Assembly (NCBI GenBank): GCA_027924585.1
Contig: BSBM01000076.1
Coordinates: 7,845,001-7,909,000, forward strand
DNA from: Larix kaempferi
Lineage: Eukaryota; Streptophyta; Pinopsida; Pinales; Pinaceae
Length of the DNA stretch: 64,000 nt
Reading direction: 5' to 3'
The first letter of the stretch is position 1, and each line of letters begins with the position of its first letter. The position numbers and the translations under genes were made by a program. The notes beneath the pieces were generated by a model. That model did not search any database. It worked only from the letters and a program-made list of their open reading frames with translations, and was not told the origin of the DNA. Below are positions 36,210 to 47,763 of this stretch, in pieces.

Positions 36210-36637
36210 AAGCACTTCTACTAGGCGTTGAAATTGCCAAGGATATGGGTATAAAATTGCTTAGTATAAAAGGAGATTCGGACTTAATAGTGCAACAAAT
36301 TAAGGGTCAATTTGCATGCAAGTGTAAAAGACTTAAAAGGTATAGAAATGCAATATAGGACACCATGGAGTATTTTGATGCACTAAACATAGAAGCAATC
36401 CCTAGAGATCAGAATAGTGCGGCGGATAGATTGGCGGTTGCGGCATCCACCCTTCAACCATCGGATGAGATGTTAAATGGGGATTGTACCCTTGAAATTA
36501 ATTATAGACCATCAGTCCCGGACAACATGAACCATTGGCAGGTGTTCAAAGATGATGAACAGATCCTGAGATTCATTCATAATTTAGATGAATTCTCTAA
36601 TTTCTACGTGAACATACAGGAGGAAGGAAAGCAATAA
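36210..36637 (+). pseudogene. RNase H-like domain upstream of RT in element D
   Basis: In the same frame as RT: EALLLGVEIAKDMG, SIKGDSDLIVQQIKG, then IEAIPRDQNSAADRLAVAAS. The Glu, the Asp of GDS and the Asp of AADRLA are the acidic residues expected of an RNase H fold. Two stops interrupt it (TAG near 36350, probably a former Trp in NAIWD; TAA at 36635). RSVPDN-type sequence (YRPSVPDNMNHWQVF) then leads to the RT. This domain lies in front of RT; a second, gypsy-type RNase H follows RT. A 22-base direct repeat (36187-36208, 36231-36252) marks the 5' breakpoint. Confidence 0.7.
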
Positions 36638-38143
36638 CAAGAACATAACCAACCCATCAATCCAATATCTCGTGGATTTACTAAACTGGAAAACATCTTT
36701 GACAGACAAGATGGGAAGAAAAATAACTTTGACCAAATGAAACCAGGGGATTACATTGAAGTCAATATTGGAACGGAAACAAATCCAAAAATTATAAAAA
36801 TTGGAAAAGGAACATCAGAAAAGGAAAGAAATGCACTGATAAGCCTGGTCAAAGAGTATAGAGATATTTTTGCATTTACTTATGATGAGTTAAAAGATTA
36901 TAGGGAAGATGTGTTCCAACACACTATCCCTCTCAAACATGAAATGCAAAATGCTAAACCTTTCCGGCAAAAACTTAGGCAAATAAATCCTAGGTTGGCC
37001 CCTATTGTCAAGCAGGAGTTAGAAAAAATGCTGGCAGCAGGTATTATAGCACCCACTCGACATACATCATGGTGCTCCAACTTAGTTGTGGTCAGAAAGA
37101 AAAATGGAAGCACCAAGATATGTATTGATTTCAGAAATCTTAACATAGCCTGCCAGAAAGATAACTATCCACTTCCAAACATGGAGACCCTCCTCCAACG
37201 GGTCACTGCGTCTACAATGATGTCCATGCTTGATGGATTTTCAGGATATAACCAAGTTGTTATCAAAGAAGAAGATAGACACAAAACGGCTTTCACAACC
37301 CCTTGGGAAACTTTTGAATATTTGAGAATGCCCTTTGGTCTCACAAATGCTGGGGCCACTTTTCAGAGGGCCATGGATTATGCCTTTAAGGAAATAATAG
37401 GCAAGATCATTGAAATATATCAGGATGACTTAACCGTCTTTTCAAAAGAAAGGTCTATCCACATTGATCATCTCAGAAAAGTGTTTGAAAGATGCAGAGA
37501 ATTTGGTATTTCCTTGAACCCAGCCAAATCTGTCCTAGGGATAAAAGAGGGAAAGCTTCTTGGTCATATCATATCAAAAGATGGAGTCAAGATTGACCCT
37601 GAGAGAGTAGAAGCAATAAAGAAGATACCTCTTCTTAAGAATGTCAAAGGTCTTCAATCCTTCAACGGTCATATAAATTTCATAAGAAGATTCATCCCTA
37701 ACTTAGCTGAGTTAATGAAACCCATGCAACGTTTACTCAAAAAGGATGCTAAGTTTGTTTGGACTGATGAAGGGAGAGAAGCTTTCGCAACCATAAAAGA
37801 TGCCATCACTAGATCACCTGTATTGGTGAGCCCTGACTACACAAAAGATTTCATGGTGTTCTCTTTTGCTTCAGAAGATACAATTGTCGGGGTGTTGCTC
37901 CAGAAGAACTTCGAAGGGTTTGAGCAACCAATTGCCTTCATGAGTAGAGCCCTGCAAAATTCAGAATTAAAATATACTATCATGGAGAAACAAGCTTATG
38001 CCTCAGTAAAATATCTAAAACACTTTAGAACATACATTGGCTGCTCAAAGGTCATAGGATATGTCCCCCATGCTGCAGTAAAAGACATCCTATCCCAACA
38101 GGATTGCTTAGGAACAAGGGGCACATGGGTATCTAAAATCTAA
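36638..38143 (+). pseudogene. pol: Reverse transcriptase and RNase H of element D
   Basis: The frame is open from 36638 to TAA at 38141. Expected RT blocks are in order: CIDFRNLN, MLDGFSGYNQV, FEYLRMPFGLTNAGATFQRA, the catalytic box IYQDD (more often YVDD or YLDD) and GKLLGHI. RNase H follows with FSFASEDTIVGVLLQ and ELKYTIMEKQAYA. The enzyme copies retrotransposon RNA into cDNA inside the particle. The stop falls in the RNase H tail just before EYDLEIKPTKLVKGQG, which is still encoded in frame, so a single C-to-T change (CAA to TAA) would explain it. No frameshifts. Otherwise one of the best-preserved coding stretches here. Confidence 0.9.
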
Positions 38144-39592
38144 GAGTATGATCTAGAAATCAAGCCCACTAAACTTGTAAAAGGACAGGGCCGAGCCAAA
38201 ATGCTAACCCAGAAGAATGAAGAGGCTATTGAAATGAGTTGTGCAAACAATCCAACTAGTCCACACATGACACCAGCATTGCAAGAGCTTGATAATCATT
38301 GGTACTCTGACATTATATATTTTCTGTTACACTTAGGTGTCCCTGATCATCTAAAAGGAAATAAGCGAAGGGCACTAAGATTAAAAGCCACTAGGTATTG
38401 CCTCACTCAGGAGGGTTTTGGTTGGAGAAATCCAGACAATGTGATACTTAGATGTGTAAATGAACAAGATTCCAAAAAGATCTTGACGGAATTCCATTCA
38501 GGATTTTGTGGAGGCCATTATGCAGCAAATACAACTGCCCACAAAATCCTTAGAGACAGGTACTGTTGGCCGACTATTTCTTCAGACCTCTATAAACATG
38601 TCAAGTATTGCCAGGAATGTCAACTTTTCATAGGAAAGCCTAAATTGGCTGCTTTGCCCCTTACAGCAGTAGTTGTCATTGCCCCTTTTCAGCAATGGGG
38701 CCTTGACTTTATCGGGAAGTTCAAAGATAACTCTAGCAATGGATTTTCCTGGATCCTTACTGCAACTGACTACTTCACCAAGTGGGTAGAAGCTATACCC
38801 ACCAAAACAACCACGGAAAAGGTTATCATGGACTTTATCGAGGATAAGATCATCACCCGATTTGGCACCCCTTTAAAAATAACAATTGATAATGCCAAGG
38901 CTTTTTGCTCGGCAGAGATGAATTATTTATGTTTTAAGTATGGCATTGTCTTATCACACTCTTCCGATTACTATCCTCAGGGTAATGGACTTGCTGAGTC
39001 CTCAAACAAGAACTTAATGACCATCCTAAAAAAGACTGTGGGAGACAACAAAAGATCTTGGGATAGCAAAATCAAGTATGCTCTATGGGCAGATAGGATC
39101 ACCAAGAAAAACTCTACTGGAAAGTCTCCCTTCGAGCTTGTTTATGGCATCATAGCAACCTTACCACTCAGCATGCAAATACCCATTTTCGGAATGCTAG
39201 TAGACTATAATGCGGAGAAGTTGGAGTAGGAGGATAAGGCAAATCAAATCATTGAAATTGATGAAAGCAGAAGGACATCATTGGACAAAATGTTAAGACA
39301 TCAAGAAAGTATGAAGACCACCTTTGACAAGTCAGCTAAGCCAAGATCTTTCCAAGTGGGAGATACTATCCTCTTATGGGACAAAAGAAGGGAAAAACCT
39401 GGGAAGCATGGAAAATTCGACAGCCTTTGTAAAGGCCCTTTTATTGTGTGCCACCTGGCCGGAACAAATTCTTTCTTACTAAATGCCATGGATGGAGAGA
39501 TGTTGCCATTGCCTATGAATGGACAACAATTGAAGCCCTTTTATCGAAACAACATTCAAGATGACCAAGGGGTCATCTCAGGACTTCTCTAA
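38144..39592 (+). pseudogene. int: Integrase of element D
   Basis: The same frame continues. Zinc-binding HHCC: FHSGFCGGH and YCQECQ. Core DDE: Asp in GLDFIGKF, Asp in TIDNAKAF and Glu in GLAESSNKNL, all present. The C-terminal domain has FQVGDTILLWD and KGPFIV...GTNSFLL, a GPY/F-like module, with no chromodomain. One in-frame stop (TAG, 39227-39229) separates the core from the C-terminal domain. The frame ends at TAA 39590-39592. Integrase inserts the cDNA into host DNA. Confidence 0.9.
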
Positions 39593-39912
39593 ACCTTATC
39601 GTATTGTACCTTTATTTATTTCTACTTTTGTACCATATTTATGTATCATAGCTATTGTACATGAAATTGTTGTATCATATTTCATATCATATATATGCTA
39701 GAAAAAGAAAATATTATTATTTTTATACTTTGATTTTAAAAGGAAAAAGCAAAAATATTTTTATGTTGGTATTTCATTTTGGAAATATTTATCATGAACA
39801 TGTGGAACTAAGACACTTATGTTTCCATGCAGGAAACTGATGTTCTGGGATTCTCGAACACTTTCTTTGATCCATAGATCAAGCAAGTGCCCGTCCCGCA
39901 GTTGGAGCCAGA
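39593..39912 (+). other. 3' untranslated tail of element D
   Basis: AT-rich noncoding sequence ending GTCCCGCAGTTGGAGCCAGA before the LTR. The last bases are the same as in pol-less element B, although LTR and coding sequence differ. Confidence 0.65.
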
Positions 39913-41243
39913 TGTTACCAACTTTTTTGTACCATAGTTGGATTATCTGAAGAGCCGCCATTTGACAAACATGATGAGTATTTGTATTCCAGGGTATCAG
40001 ATGATCCATCCTTTGTGCATAGCCAGTTTTGGCTAGTCAGTTTTGTTTTTAAGTCGACATGACCATGGCCCCACGGGGTTTGTAATAAAGTGTACTAGTA
40101 GGATTTTGAGTGGCTCGGTTCCCCATGACTTGGTTAAGCAACTAAGGTATTCCATGGAGTTTTTTTCCTTATCAATTATACTTTGCATGTAGCTGAGCTA
40201 TAATCGATGAGGTTTTCTCCCGCATCCTCCAAAGCTGGAATGCCCAATTTTGAAAATTTTAGCCATGGGGGGTTATTACAGTCCAACTGATGTATATAAG
40301 CCTACTAGACACTATTAGAATAGGTTTTGGTCATGTCCTAGGTCCCTAGGACCCTCAGAAAAAATTTCGAAAAAAATTTACCGGGTCCTCCAGTTTTGGG
40401 TTTTTTAATTATTTTTAATTTTTCCATAAATTTGTAATATGTCAGTCATCCGGGATCCGAATTCAGTGATTGAAGGCTCCAACCTTAAGCCAAAAATCAT
40501 TCATAATCCACGGACCAGTTTATCCTAAGTTTCGGATGTCAATTCAGCCTTATAATTAATAATTTCTCAAAAAAGTCAGTTACAGAGAAATTATTAATTA
40601 AAATATTAAAAATGAATATTTTGGAGATAATCCAAATCTCTCCAGAATAATCCAAAATGAATAAAATAAAAGGCTAATTGACATGGCATTGGGCATTAAT
40701 GAAGATTCCAATAATCTCAGTCATCATCTAGTCAAGTATACAATCAGCAAAAGAGATCTCCTTCAAGCTAACTCGCCCTCATCCATGAAAACTTGATTTG
40801 ATGATGTGTAAATTGATGAATGGGTTGGCTGGTTGCATTTAATGCCTTGGTAGGCACCCTCCTTAAGTTGTGCAATCACAAGGATTTGGCTCTCATTGTA
40901 ACTCAAAGCATACCCCTACATTCACTCACCTCAACTCCTTGAAGAGCTCACGCATTACTTCCATATCCTCACGTATATTTCCTTCTGGAGCTCGATTTTA
41001 CACATGGCAATAATCTATTAGATGGTGAAGATTCCAATGTGGAGATGAGGGGCGCCTTGCCAAGGTGGAGGCCACCTCCTCATCCCATTCAATGCTACTC
41101 GAATTACTTGGTGGAGTTGCACTCCAAGGCTTGGCTTGACAGGGATATGATTGATTTTAGATGGCAATTTCGATTTGGTGACTAGTGCTATTGGCTTCCT
41201 TTGAGCCAATTCGAATTAGGGTAGACTAGGCTTCTAGTTTTAG

Positions 41244-41345
41244 TATAAATAGAGGCTCTCTTAGCTCTATTCTTCATGGAATTTTTGTGCATCATTACTC
41301 TGGCAATTTTGTAACAGCTCATAGCAATTGCTATTTTGGAATAAA
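41244..41345 (+). promoter_or_regulatory. TATA box and poly(A) signal of L3
   Basis: TATAAATA followed by GAGGCTCTC, and AATAAA 96 bases downstream, matching L2. Confidence 0.55.
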
Positions 41346-43115
41346 ATAACGACTTTGGAGGTCTACATGGAGTGCTCTACTTGTTCATGAGGATTGTTTT
41401 ATACATGATAAGGTGATATTGTGCTATTATATTTGTTCATATTGTTGTATTTGGTCATTCTTTTGCTTAGAAGTCTTTTTTAAGACCATAGAATGAACAT
41501 TTGAAGGTACAAGTTGTTCATTGATGTTGTATTTTATGTGATTTAGAAGTGCAGACTGTAGTCAGCAATATTTATGCATCTTCTTGTCCCATCTTATTTG
41601 ACATACTAAGTTTGACCAAGTATACTTGTGAGTTATATGTATTGTGCAGATCTATAGAATCGAAGTGGAGCTTGAGCTCGAATGCATCTTTCTCCCCTTC
41701 ATAAGCATTTTTCTAACATGTTTTGCATTTCAGGGCTCTCCAAAAGTTAGATCAGTGGTTCAAGCTTGACCTTGAGAAGTTGTTCTAAGATCCATCCATC
41801 AAAACACTTTATTTACACTTGGTACCTTGGTTCCAAAGGCTCTTTTCTTCAAGCCTTCTCGTTTTCTCCTTGATCTAGCTTACTTGATTTGCTAGCCTTC
41901 TTCCTCTAGCCATTCTTGCCCCTTCTTTCTGTCGTTTTGCCCTAGTTTGGCCTCACCTCCTTGCTTTCGTTTTACCTTTCTTTCGGGCCTCTTAGCATTT
42001 CGTTTTTGGCCTCCTCCATCCTCTCCTTCTTTCCTTCTTTCTCCCTAGCTCTCATCCCTCCTCTCCTTAGCCATCCTATCTCCTTTTCGTTCCCCTCACT
42101 TTGTCTTCAAAGTCTCCCTTTCGTCCACTTCCTTTAGAGCCCTAGTTTCACACAAAAACGAATTGATACTTAAAAAACTTTGATAATTTCTAGTTAGTTC
42201 TTCTTTTGTTAGTAGTTAGTAATTTGCATTTCATTTGGTAAGAAGATTTTGCATTTTGCTCATTCTAGGCTTTGCATTTGGTTTATCTACTTGCATTTTA
42301 GATCTCATTCCTAAAACTAGATTTGCATCTGCTTGTCATATAGATCTTAGATTTCAATTTTTTTAGATCTTAGACTTAGTTAAATGTTTTGATTTGACTA
42401 ATATTAATGGGTGCTTGAAATTGACTTTTGTTGTAGTTACTTGAGAAGAAATAAACCAACAAGAAGAAGAGCAAAACCAAAAGAGGAAAACTGAACAAAT
42501 AAGAAGATCCAAAATCAATGAAGAGGATGATAAACATGAAGACATAAAACCACTCTCCTTTGTAAAAGCCATTAAGAGCTTCTAAGTATTGCTTCCATAG
42601 TTGTTTTATTTCCTTCAAAAGACCTTTCAAGGGTTTAATTCCCAAAGCCACTTGTAACTCAGTTAATAAAAAGGCTAGGTGGGATAAGGCCTCCCACACT
42701 TTGTTTCTCGTTCCCCATTTGGGGAAGACTGTTTCATGCGTGCTTTAGTTAGACTTGTTTTAAAATTTTCTAGATTAAAATTTATTTTTGTACTTAGATT
42801 AACTCTCTTCCAAGTTTTGCCTTGAGAAAGTAGCTTGGGATTTGATCCCAAGTGCCACAGAGTTGTGTGGCTACTTCTCTTTCCCCGTTAGCATCTTTGC
42901 GGACATCCAGCTAGCTGGAAGGTTTTCGAGACTAGCGGTTCTAGTGGTCACCTTGTTCCAAGGTTGATCCCACCTTGCTTGTTTATTTATTGGTTAGTTG
43001 TTCAATTTGGCCTTAGAAAGTGTGCACTTGTTATTTCCTTTCATTACTTGTTTACTTTAGAAAGCATGCTTTTTCTTTGCGTATAAACTGCCTCTACTTT
43101 AATAAAGAACAAAGC

Positions 43116-43261
43116 CTTTTGAGCTTGCAATAACCCAAGTCAAGAGCACTCTCTGTCGGAGAGCATATTAAAATTGCATTTTCCCAGCATCAGGCATATA
43201 GATAGCTAAGTCTTTTGAACCTTGTCATAAGACAAAGTCAAGAGCCCTCTCTGTCGGAAAG
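43116..43261 (+). other. Two tandem hairpin modules in LTR (copy L3)
   Basis: Module 1 at 43116-43163 (outer arm decayed; second hairpin CTCTC-TGTCG-GAGAG intact). Module 2 at 43212-43261: CTTTTGAAC pairs with GTCAAGAG, and inner stem TTGTC-ATAA-GACAA shows a compensated pair relative to element A. Spacing is 96 bases. Confidence 0.65.
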
Positions 43262-44071
43262 TTGAACTGTGTGCTCTAATAATAATAAAATTTCCAACTC
43301 ACACCCCCTTAATAAATTCATCTTGGTTGCTATTCAACACCCGTATGCTCTACCACCCTGAAAAGGTTGGGATAGTACTCAGAAAGGTGTTGGGTTTGAT
43401 GATTTTTCGATAACATAATAAAATCTTCACCCCCACAACCAACGAACCGGCGTTGATCATTCGAGACATACTCAGGTAGTGGGCAAAGTTCCTAAACCTG
43501 GTGGGGCCGGAAGTTACCGCTGCCATAGACATCAGAGTGGTTAAGTCATTAGACACTTACTCTTTGAAATCTGGGCAGTCCATCATACCATCAGAAGGGG
43601 AAGCCACTGAAAGTATACCTTTCCGGTCTTTTGCTCACCTTATTGTTCTTAGCCTAATAATCAAGACCATTAAAACTTTTAAATTTACCAAGATAATTTG
43701 CACAACGATCTCACGAACAGCTACTATTGAGACTTGTATTTCAGCATCCCCAAGCACTACATTTGTTGACTCCATTTTGGCACTGGTCTTCAAAACTTAT
43801 ATGCATTACCTTAATTTGGACCATTGATCATTTATATCTTGAAATCATATCGTGGATGCTATTTAAAAATTCCAAGTCTTCATTTTTTGTTTATCTCAAA
43901 TCATTGTGATCTGTAATTTGCAACGTGGATTGCTTTATCTTGCGTTCTATTTAAGTAAAACTGTGATCTTTCATCATTCAAAACTCCTAAACAACACCCA
44001 TCCGCATCACTCAAACACCCAAAAACATTTAAAACATTGAGCCATAGTAAACTCTTTGTAGGGACTACCCC

Positions 44072-44152
44072 CCTTGGCTTCGTTAGGAGTTAGCCTAAAC
44101 GGAGGAGCTGGGATTCAGGTGACAGTACCTGGCTCATTGCTTGCCCCCAAGG
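44072..44152 (+). other. 81-nt structured RNA element in U5 (copy L3)
   Basis: Same arms and hairpins as L2, without length change. The CTTTCGAAAG palindrome follows at 44185-44194, with an imperfect hairpin (TTCCC/GGGAA) between. Confidence 0.7.
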
Positions 44153-46030
44153 CCACACTTTCCCCACTTGTAGTGAGGGAACAGCTTTCGAAAGATTTAT
44201 GCTGTTGGTGTGCATCTCGGCGGACAACAGGTCCTATTATCACTCAGACTCTAGCTGCCACTAAAATGTATCCCATCAGGGACGATAGAGGAGAGGGAAG
44301 CCAAGTTGGTGACACTTCAAGCACCAAGTCCACTGCTCAAATGAACGGTTGTCACACCGAACAAGGCACTTGTCACTTTAGACAAGGCACAAGGCCAAGT
44401 CAAGGGGGAGACCCTGTTCAACCAACGATAGTTGAGACTCAAAATAAGACACCTACAACCCCAAAATAAGCAAAACAACACAAGGAAGAAGTGCATAAGT
44501 GTCCTAAGACTGTTTCCAACCAAAAGACTGAAATTTTGTATGAGATAGAAGTGTTTGATTAACTTATTTCAAATCTGATATATGAATGAAATATAGTGAA
44601 TTTGAAAGATTAAATGGCTTGAAATTGCTCTAAGGATTAAATTAGTGCTAGAAGTAAAAATAAGATTTCTGCCTATGGGGGGATTTGACTTAAAATGCTC
44701 AAGCATACGTAATAGAAATAAAACCAACGATTTAATGACTCTTCCAGCACATTTAAACTTGGTCATTGATGACAAATAAACAAGCAAAATAGAAACCAAG
44801 CCTACCCACCGCCCCAAAACCAAAAGACAATCGGAAAAAGCCCAAAAACGCCCAAGGAGGGCGTAGACCAGTAAGGTACCAGTGCCAAAAATGGGTAAAT
44901 GGAGTCCAAAATGCATGGTATTTTGTATTTGGGGTCTTCCAAGGGAAACTAAAGAGGGTTTAAAACAAAAAACAAATCCTAGGGTTAGATTTTGAGATGT
45001 AGATTTTTATGGATTTTAACTTATTGAAATATTTCTTTATGCATCATAAAAAATGAAAATCGAGAGAAAAGAGTAACGTGCTTACTTGGTACCGGGAGAA
45101 ATGCTTGATTTGTTGAAGAAATGTATCCCAAAGATCAAATAAAAAGTTTGTTGAAGTCCTAGGTTGAGAACGACTTGCCCAATTTCACCAATGTGCCATC
45201 TCTACCTGTCAAGCAAGAGACACCAAATCAAATTGCTTATACAAGAGAAAGAGTAACGACAAGATAATAAAAATGTGAGGAAATGCTTAACCATAATAGT
45301 AAAAACACTCCCTATAAACCCCGAAGTCCGGAGAGTGAAGCAGCAATAGCTTCCAAGTGGTGCACCCCTCTCCAAGAACCCTTGCCTGCAAAACAAATGG
45401 TGAGAAACAAAAATACCAGCGACAACTACAATCTCTTCTAGTGCAATGAGAGTACAAAGACAATCAACTTCATCAAGAATCCATCACAAGTACACAAGTT
45501 GGAGCTGAAAAGGATTTCTCTCTATTCAATTCCAAATGCTAAGAGTGACAAGAAGCCTGTACAATGAGAGCTCCTTCTCTTAAATAGAGAAGCTCTAAAC
45601 AAAATCCCTAACCCACTGAGATAGAGGGCTAGGATTAGATCGCATGTAATGAGATCAATGGCTGAGAATGGTCCATACATCAAACAAATTTTTCAATAGT
45701 TACATGAGGGGGGCGATTTTTGCCCAAGTGCGCCCAAGTGAGAGAGGGGGGCCAAAATGCTAATGTAAACAAGTGTTGGGGACACCTAGGGGGTGTCTTT
45801 AGACTGTTTTGACCCCCTAGGCCCCTTACAATGAGTTTCATCATGTAATTTCATCAAAATACAAAGGCTGCCATAGAGAAAATCGCCCCACTTTGCCCAA
45901 ATTCGCCCCCCTTGAGAGAGTTGGGCCATATAGGGGGCCCCACATCCAAGGTATAATGTCCAAACATAGTCCAAAGTGTCAAATATTTACCCCTTTACCT
46001 TTACTTACCCATGCATTAGCCACTTTAATG

Positions 46031-47763
46031 CAAGGTTTTAAAAATCGGAATCGGTCGAGGGTCAACTCGGAATCGGAATCGGAATCGGTAATGAATTGGT
46101 AATAAATCGGTCGATTTGAATTTAATGAATCGGTTTGCTCAAAAATACATAAAATATTTAATTTTTTTAAGAAAAACAATATTTTCAAGATTCTAATTCA
46201 TGATTCCATAGCATTAGAAACAAAATATTCCCCTAGACATATCAAACTGGAAGAAAGGATTGGAACCTATATAATCAATTGCATCTGTTCATAAACTGTT
46301 GCTTTGGTGTGTAAACAATGAACACAGATCTCCATCGAGATGTGAATTATAATAGAATAACCCTTTCTAGGAAATTATCTGCTACATTTGCATTGGTGTG
46401 TAAACAATGAATATAAATCTCCACCAAGACGTGAATTGTAAAATAATAACCCTTTCTAGGAAATTATCTGCTACATCTTTCTTATGCCTTCCTAGGAAAT
46501 TATCTACTATGTCTTTCTTATGCCGTAGGGCTATCACATGCCATGAGGTGGGGGGATATGCTAGCGGCATTAAGCTTAACTATCTTAGTCTTAGCTACCC
46601 ATATGTAAGATTCTACAGGCAGCCACTTACTGAACCTTCATCTCTGTCAAGAAAAAAAAAGTGTTGGCTGTCTTATCAGTTGGTTTTAGCCCCCATCTGG
46701 AGCAAACACAAGCTACAGAGATTTGTGGAAATATTTTATGCACCTATCTGTTGCTGCGTTTTTCCAGAGAAGACAATTTCCTACAGGTAGAGGGTTACTG
46801 TATTTTATATCAGTTTGTATCTGGATTCTGAGCTGCTTCAGACTGTTGAATGACTGAAATATCCTCAGTATTTGATAGCCTACATCTCCAGAACTCGTGG
46901 TGTCTGCTACAGCATTCAAGGGAACAATTTATTGAGACAAGAGGTGTGCAAAAATTCAGATCTGCTCCATACCTAGTCCAGGCATGTAACTTCATTTGTC
47001 TCATTTAAATATCAGATTTAGAAATGGCTTGATCTCTGTGGTTTACAAAAGAACTAGTGTATTCTCTCATTGATTTGCAAAGTTTTTCAATATTATGTGC
47101 TCTTGATACAAAGGTCTGATATAATTACTTGCAATATCTTCACAAGCATCTACCACAGCACACAACAGTAAACTTGTAAAAATTAACAGGACTTCACCCA
47201 GATATCAACCCCAGTCCATTCTAGTTCCAGTTTACAATTAAAGTGAGCTACAGCAGTCTCCATCCAAGAGTTGATTTAAGTACACAACCAATACCTTCAT
47301 GAGAAATTGATTGGAACCAGTTTTACCATTACAACAGTAATCATCCCAATATTTTCAACTTGTAAACAAAGCTCTTGTAAAACCCTTAATTAAGCCTAAA
47401 ATATATATAGATGACCTTCTCATTGAAGAGGTACAAGGAATCTTTCCCTTTCATGTCGGCCGATTCTTCTTCCAAGTGCAATAGGTGCAATAGGGGTCGG
47501 GTTGGGTAGGTTAGAGGTAGTTTAGGTTTAAAATTTAACTTATAAAAATTAAAAAAATAATAAAAACCCACACGCAAAAAATCGGTCCGATTTTTTACTT
47601 GAATCGATCAAACCGGGTTTTTCAGATGAATCGGTCCGATTTATTGGTTAAATCGGTTAAATCGGTCCAACAAACCGGTTTGGAGGCCGATTTGAACCGG
47701 GCAGGGGATAAATCGGTGAATCGGCCGATTTACAAACCGATTTCACCGATTTTTAAATCACAG
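46031..47763. mobile_element. hAT-like non-autonomous transposon, 1733 bp, TSD CTTTAATG
   Basis: Perfect 8-bp duplications CTTTAATG (46023-46030, 47764-47771) enclose terminal inverted repeats: CAAGGTTTTAAAAATCGG at the left, and the right end reads CTGTGATTTAAAAATCGG in reverse. 8-bp TSDs with CA...TG ends are the hAT pattern. Both subterminal regions are packed with AATCGG/CCGATT motifs. No transposase is recognisable; the longest ORFs are unconserved. An 89-bp direct repeat (46304-46392, 46393-46480) lies inside. Confidence 0.85.
46304..46480. repeat. 89-bp tandem duplication inside the hAT-like element
   Basis: Two adjacent units both read TTGGTGTGTAAACAATGAA at the start and CTAGGAAATTATCTGCTAC near the end, with a few substitutions. 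A third partial unit follows (CTAGGAAATTATCTACTA). Confidence 0.75.

Larger units (their letters stand above)
36210..44229 (+). mobile_element. Ty3/gypsy LTR retrotransposon D, family L, 5' truncated
   Basis: The pol frame (36210-39592) is followed by an untranslated tail and a full 4.3-kb 3' LTR (39913-44229) homologous to the element A LTR. Gag, protease and the 5' LTR are missing, replaced by the U6 and E fragments. Domain order is RNase H-like, RT, RNase H, integrase. Integrase after RT identifies Ty3/gypsy; the sequence style and primer-site type fit the Athila/Tat side, not chromoviruses, and no chromodomain is present. Confidence 0.85.
39913..44229 (+). repeat. L3: 3' LTR of element D
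   Basis: 4317 bp, from TGTTACCAAC to GGCGGACAACA, colinear with L2. TATAAATA lies at 41244, AATAAA at 41340, and a pyrimidine-rich tract at 41880-42120. Hairpin modules and the 81-nt fold are present near the end. It is followed by GGTCC, also the left flank of U4. ORFs at 42363-42699 and 43501-43827 are not conserved in L2. Confidence 0.88.

Noticed and set aside
37410-37430. YQDD in the element D reverse transcriptase as an inactivating change
   Set aside because: Both catalytic Asp are present, and Gln at this position is to my knowledge found in related plant gypsy elements.
46407-46790. Transposase ORF in the 1.73-kb hAT-like element
   Set aside because: It is formed by the 89-bp tandem repeat and shows no hAT motif.
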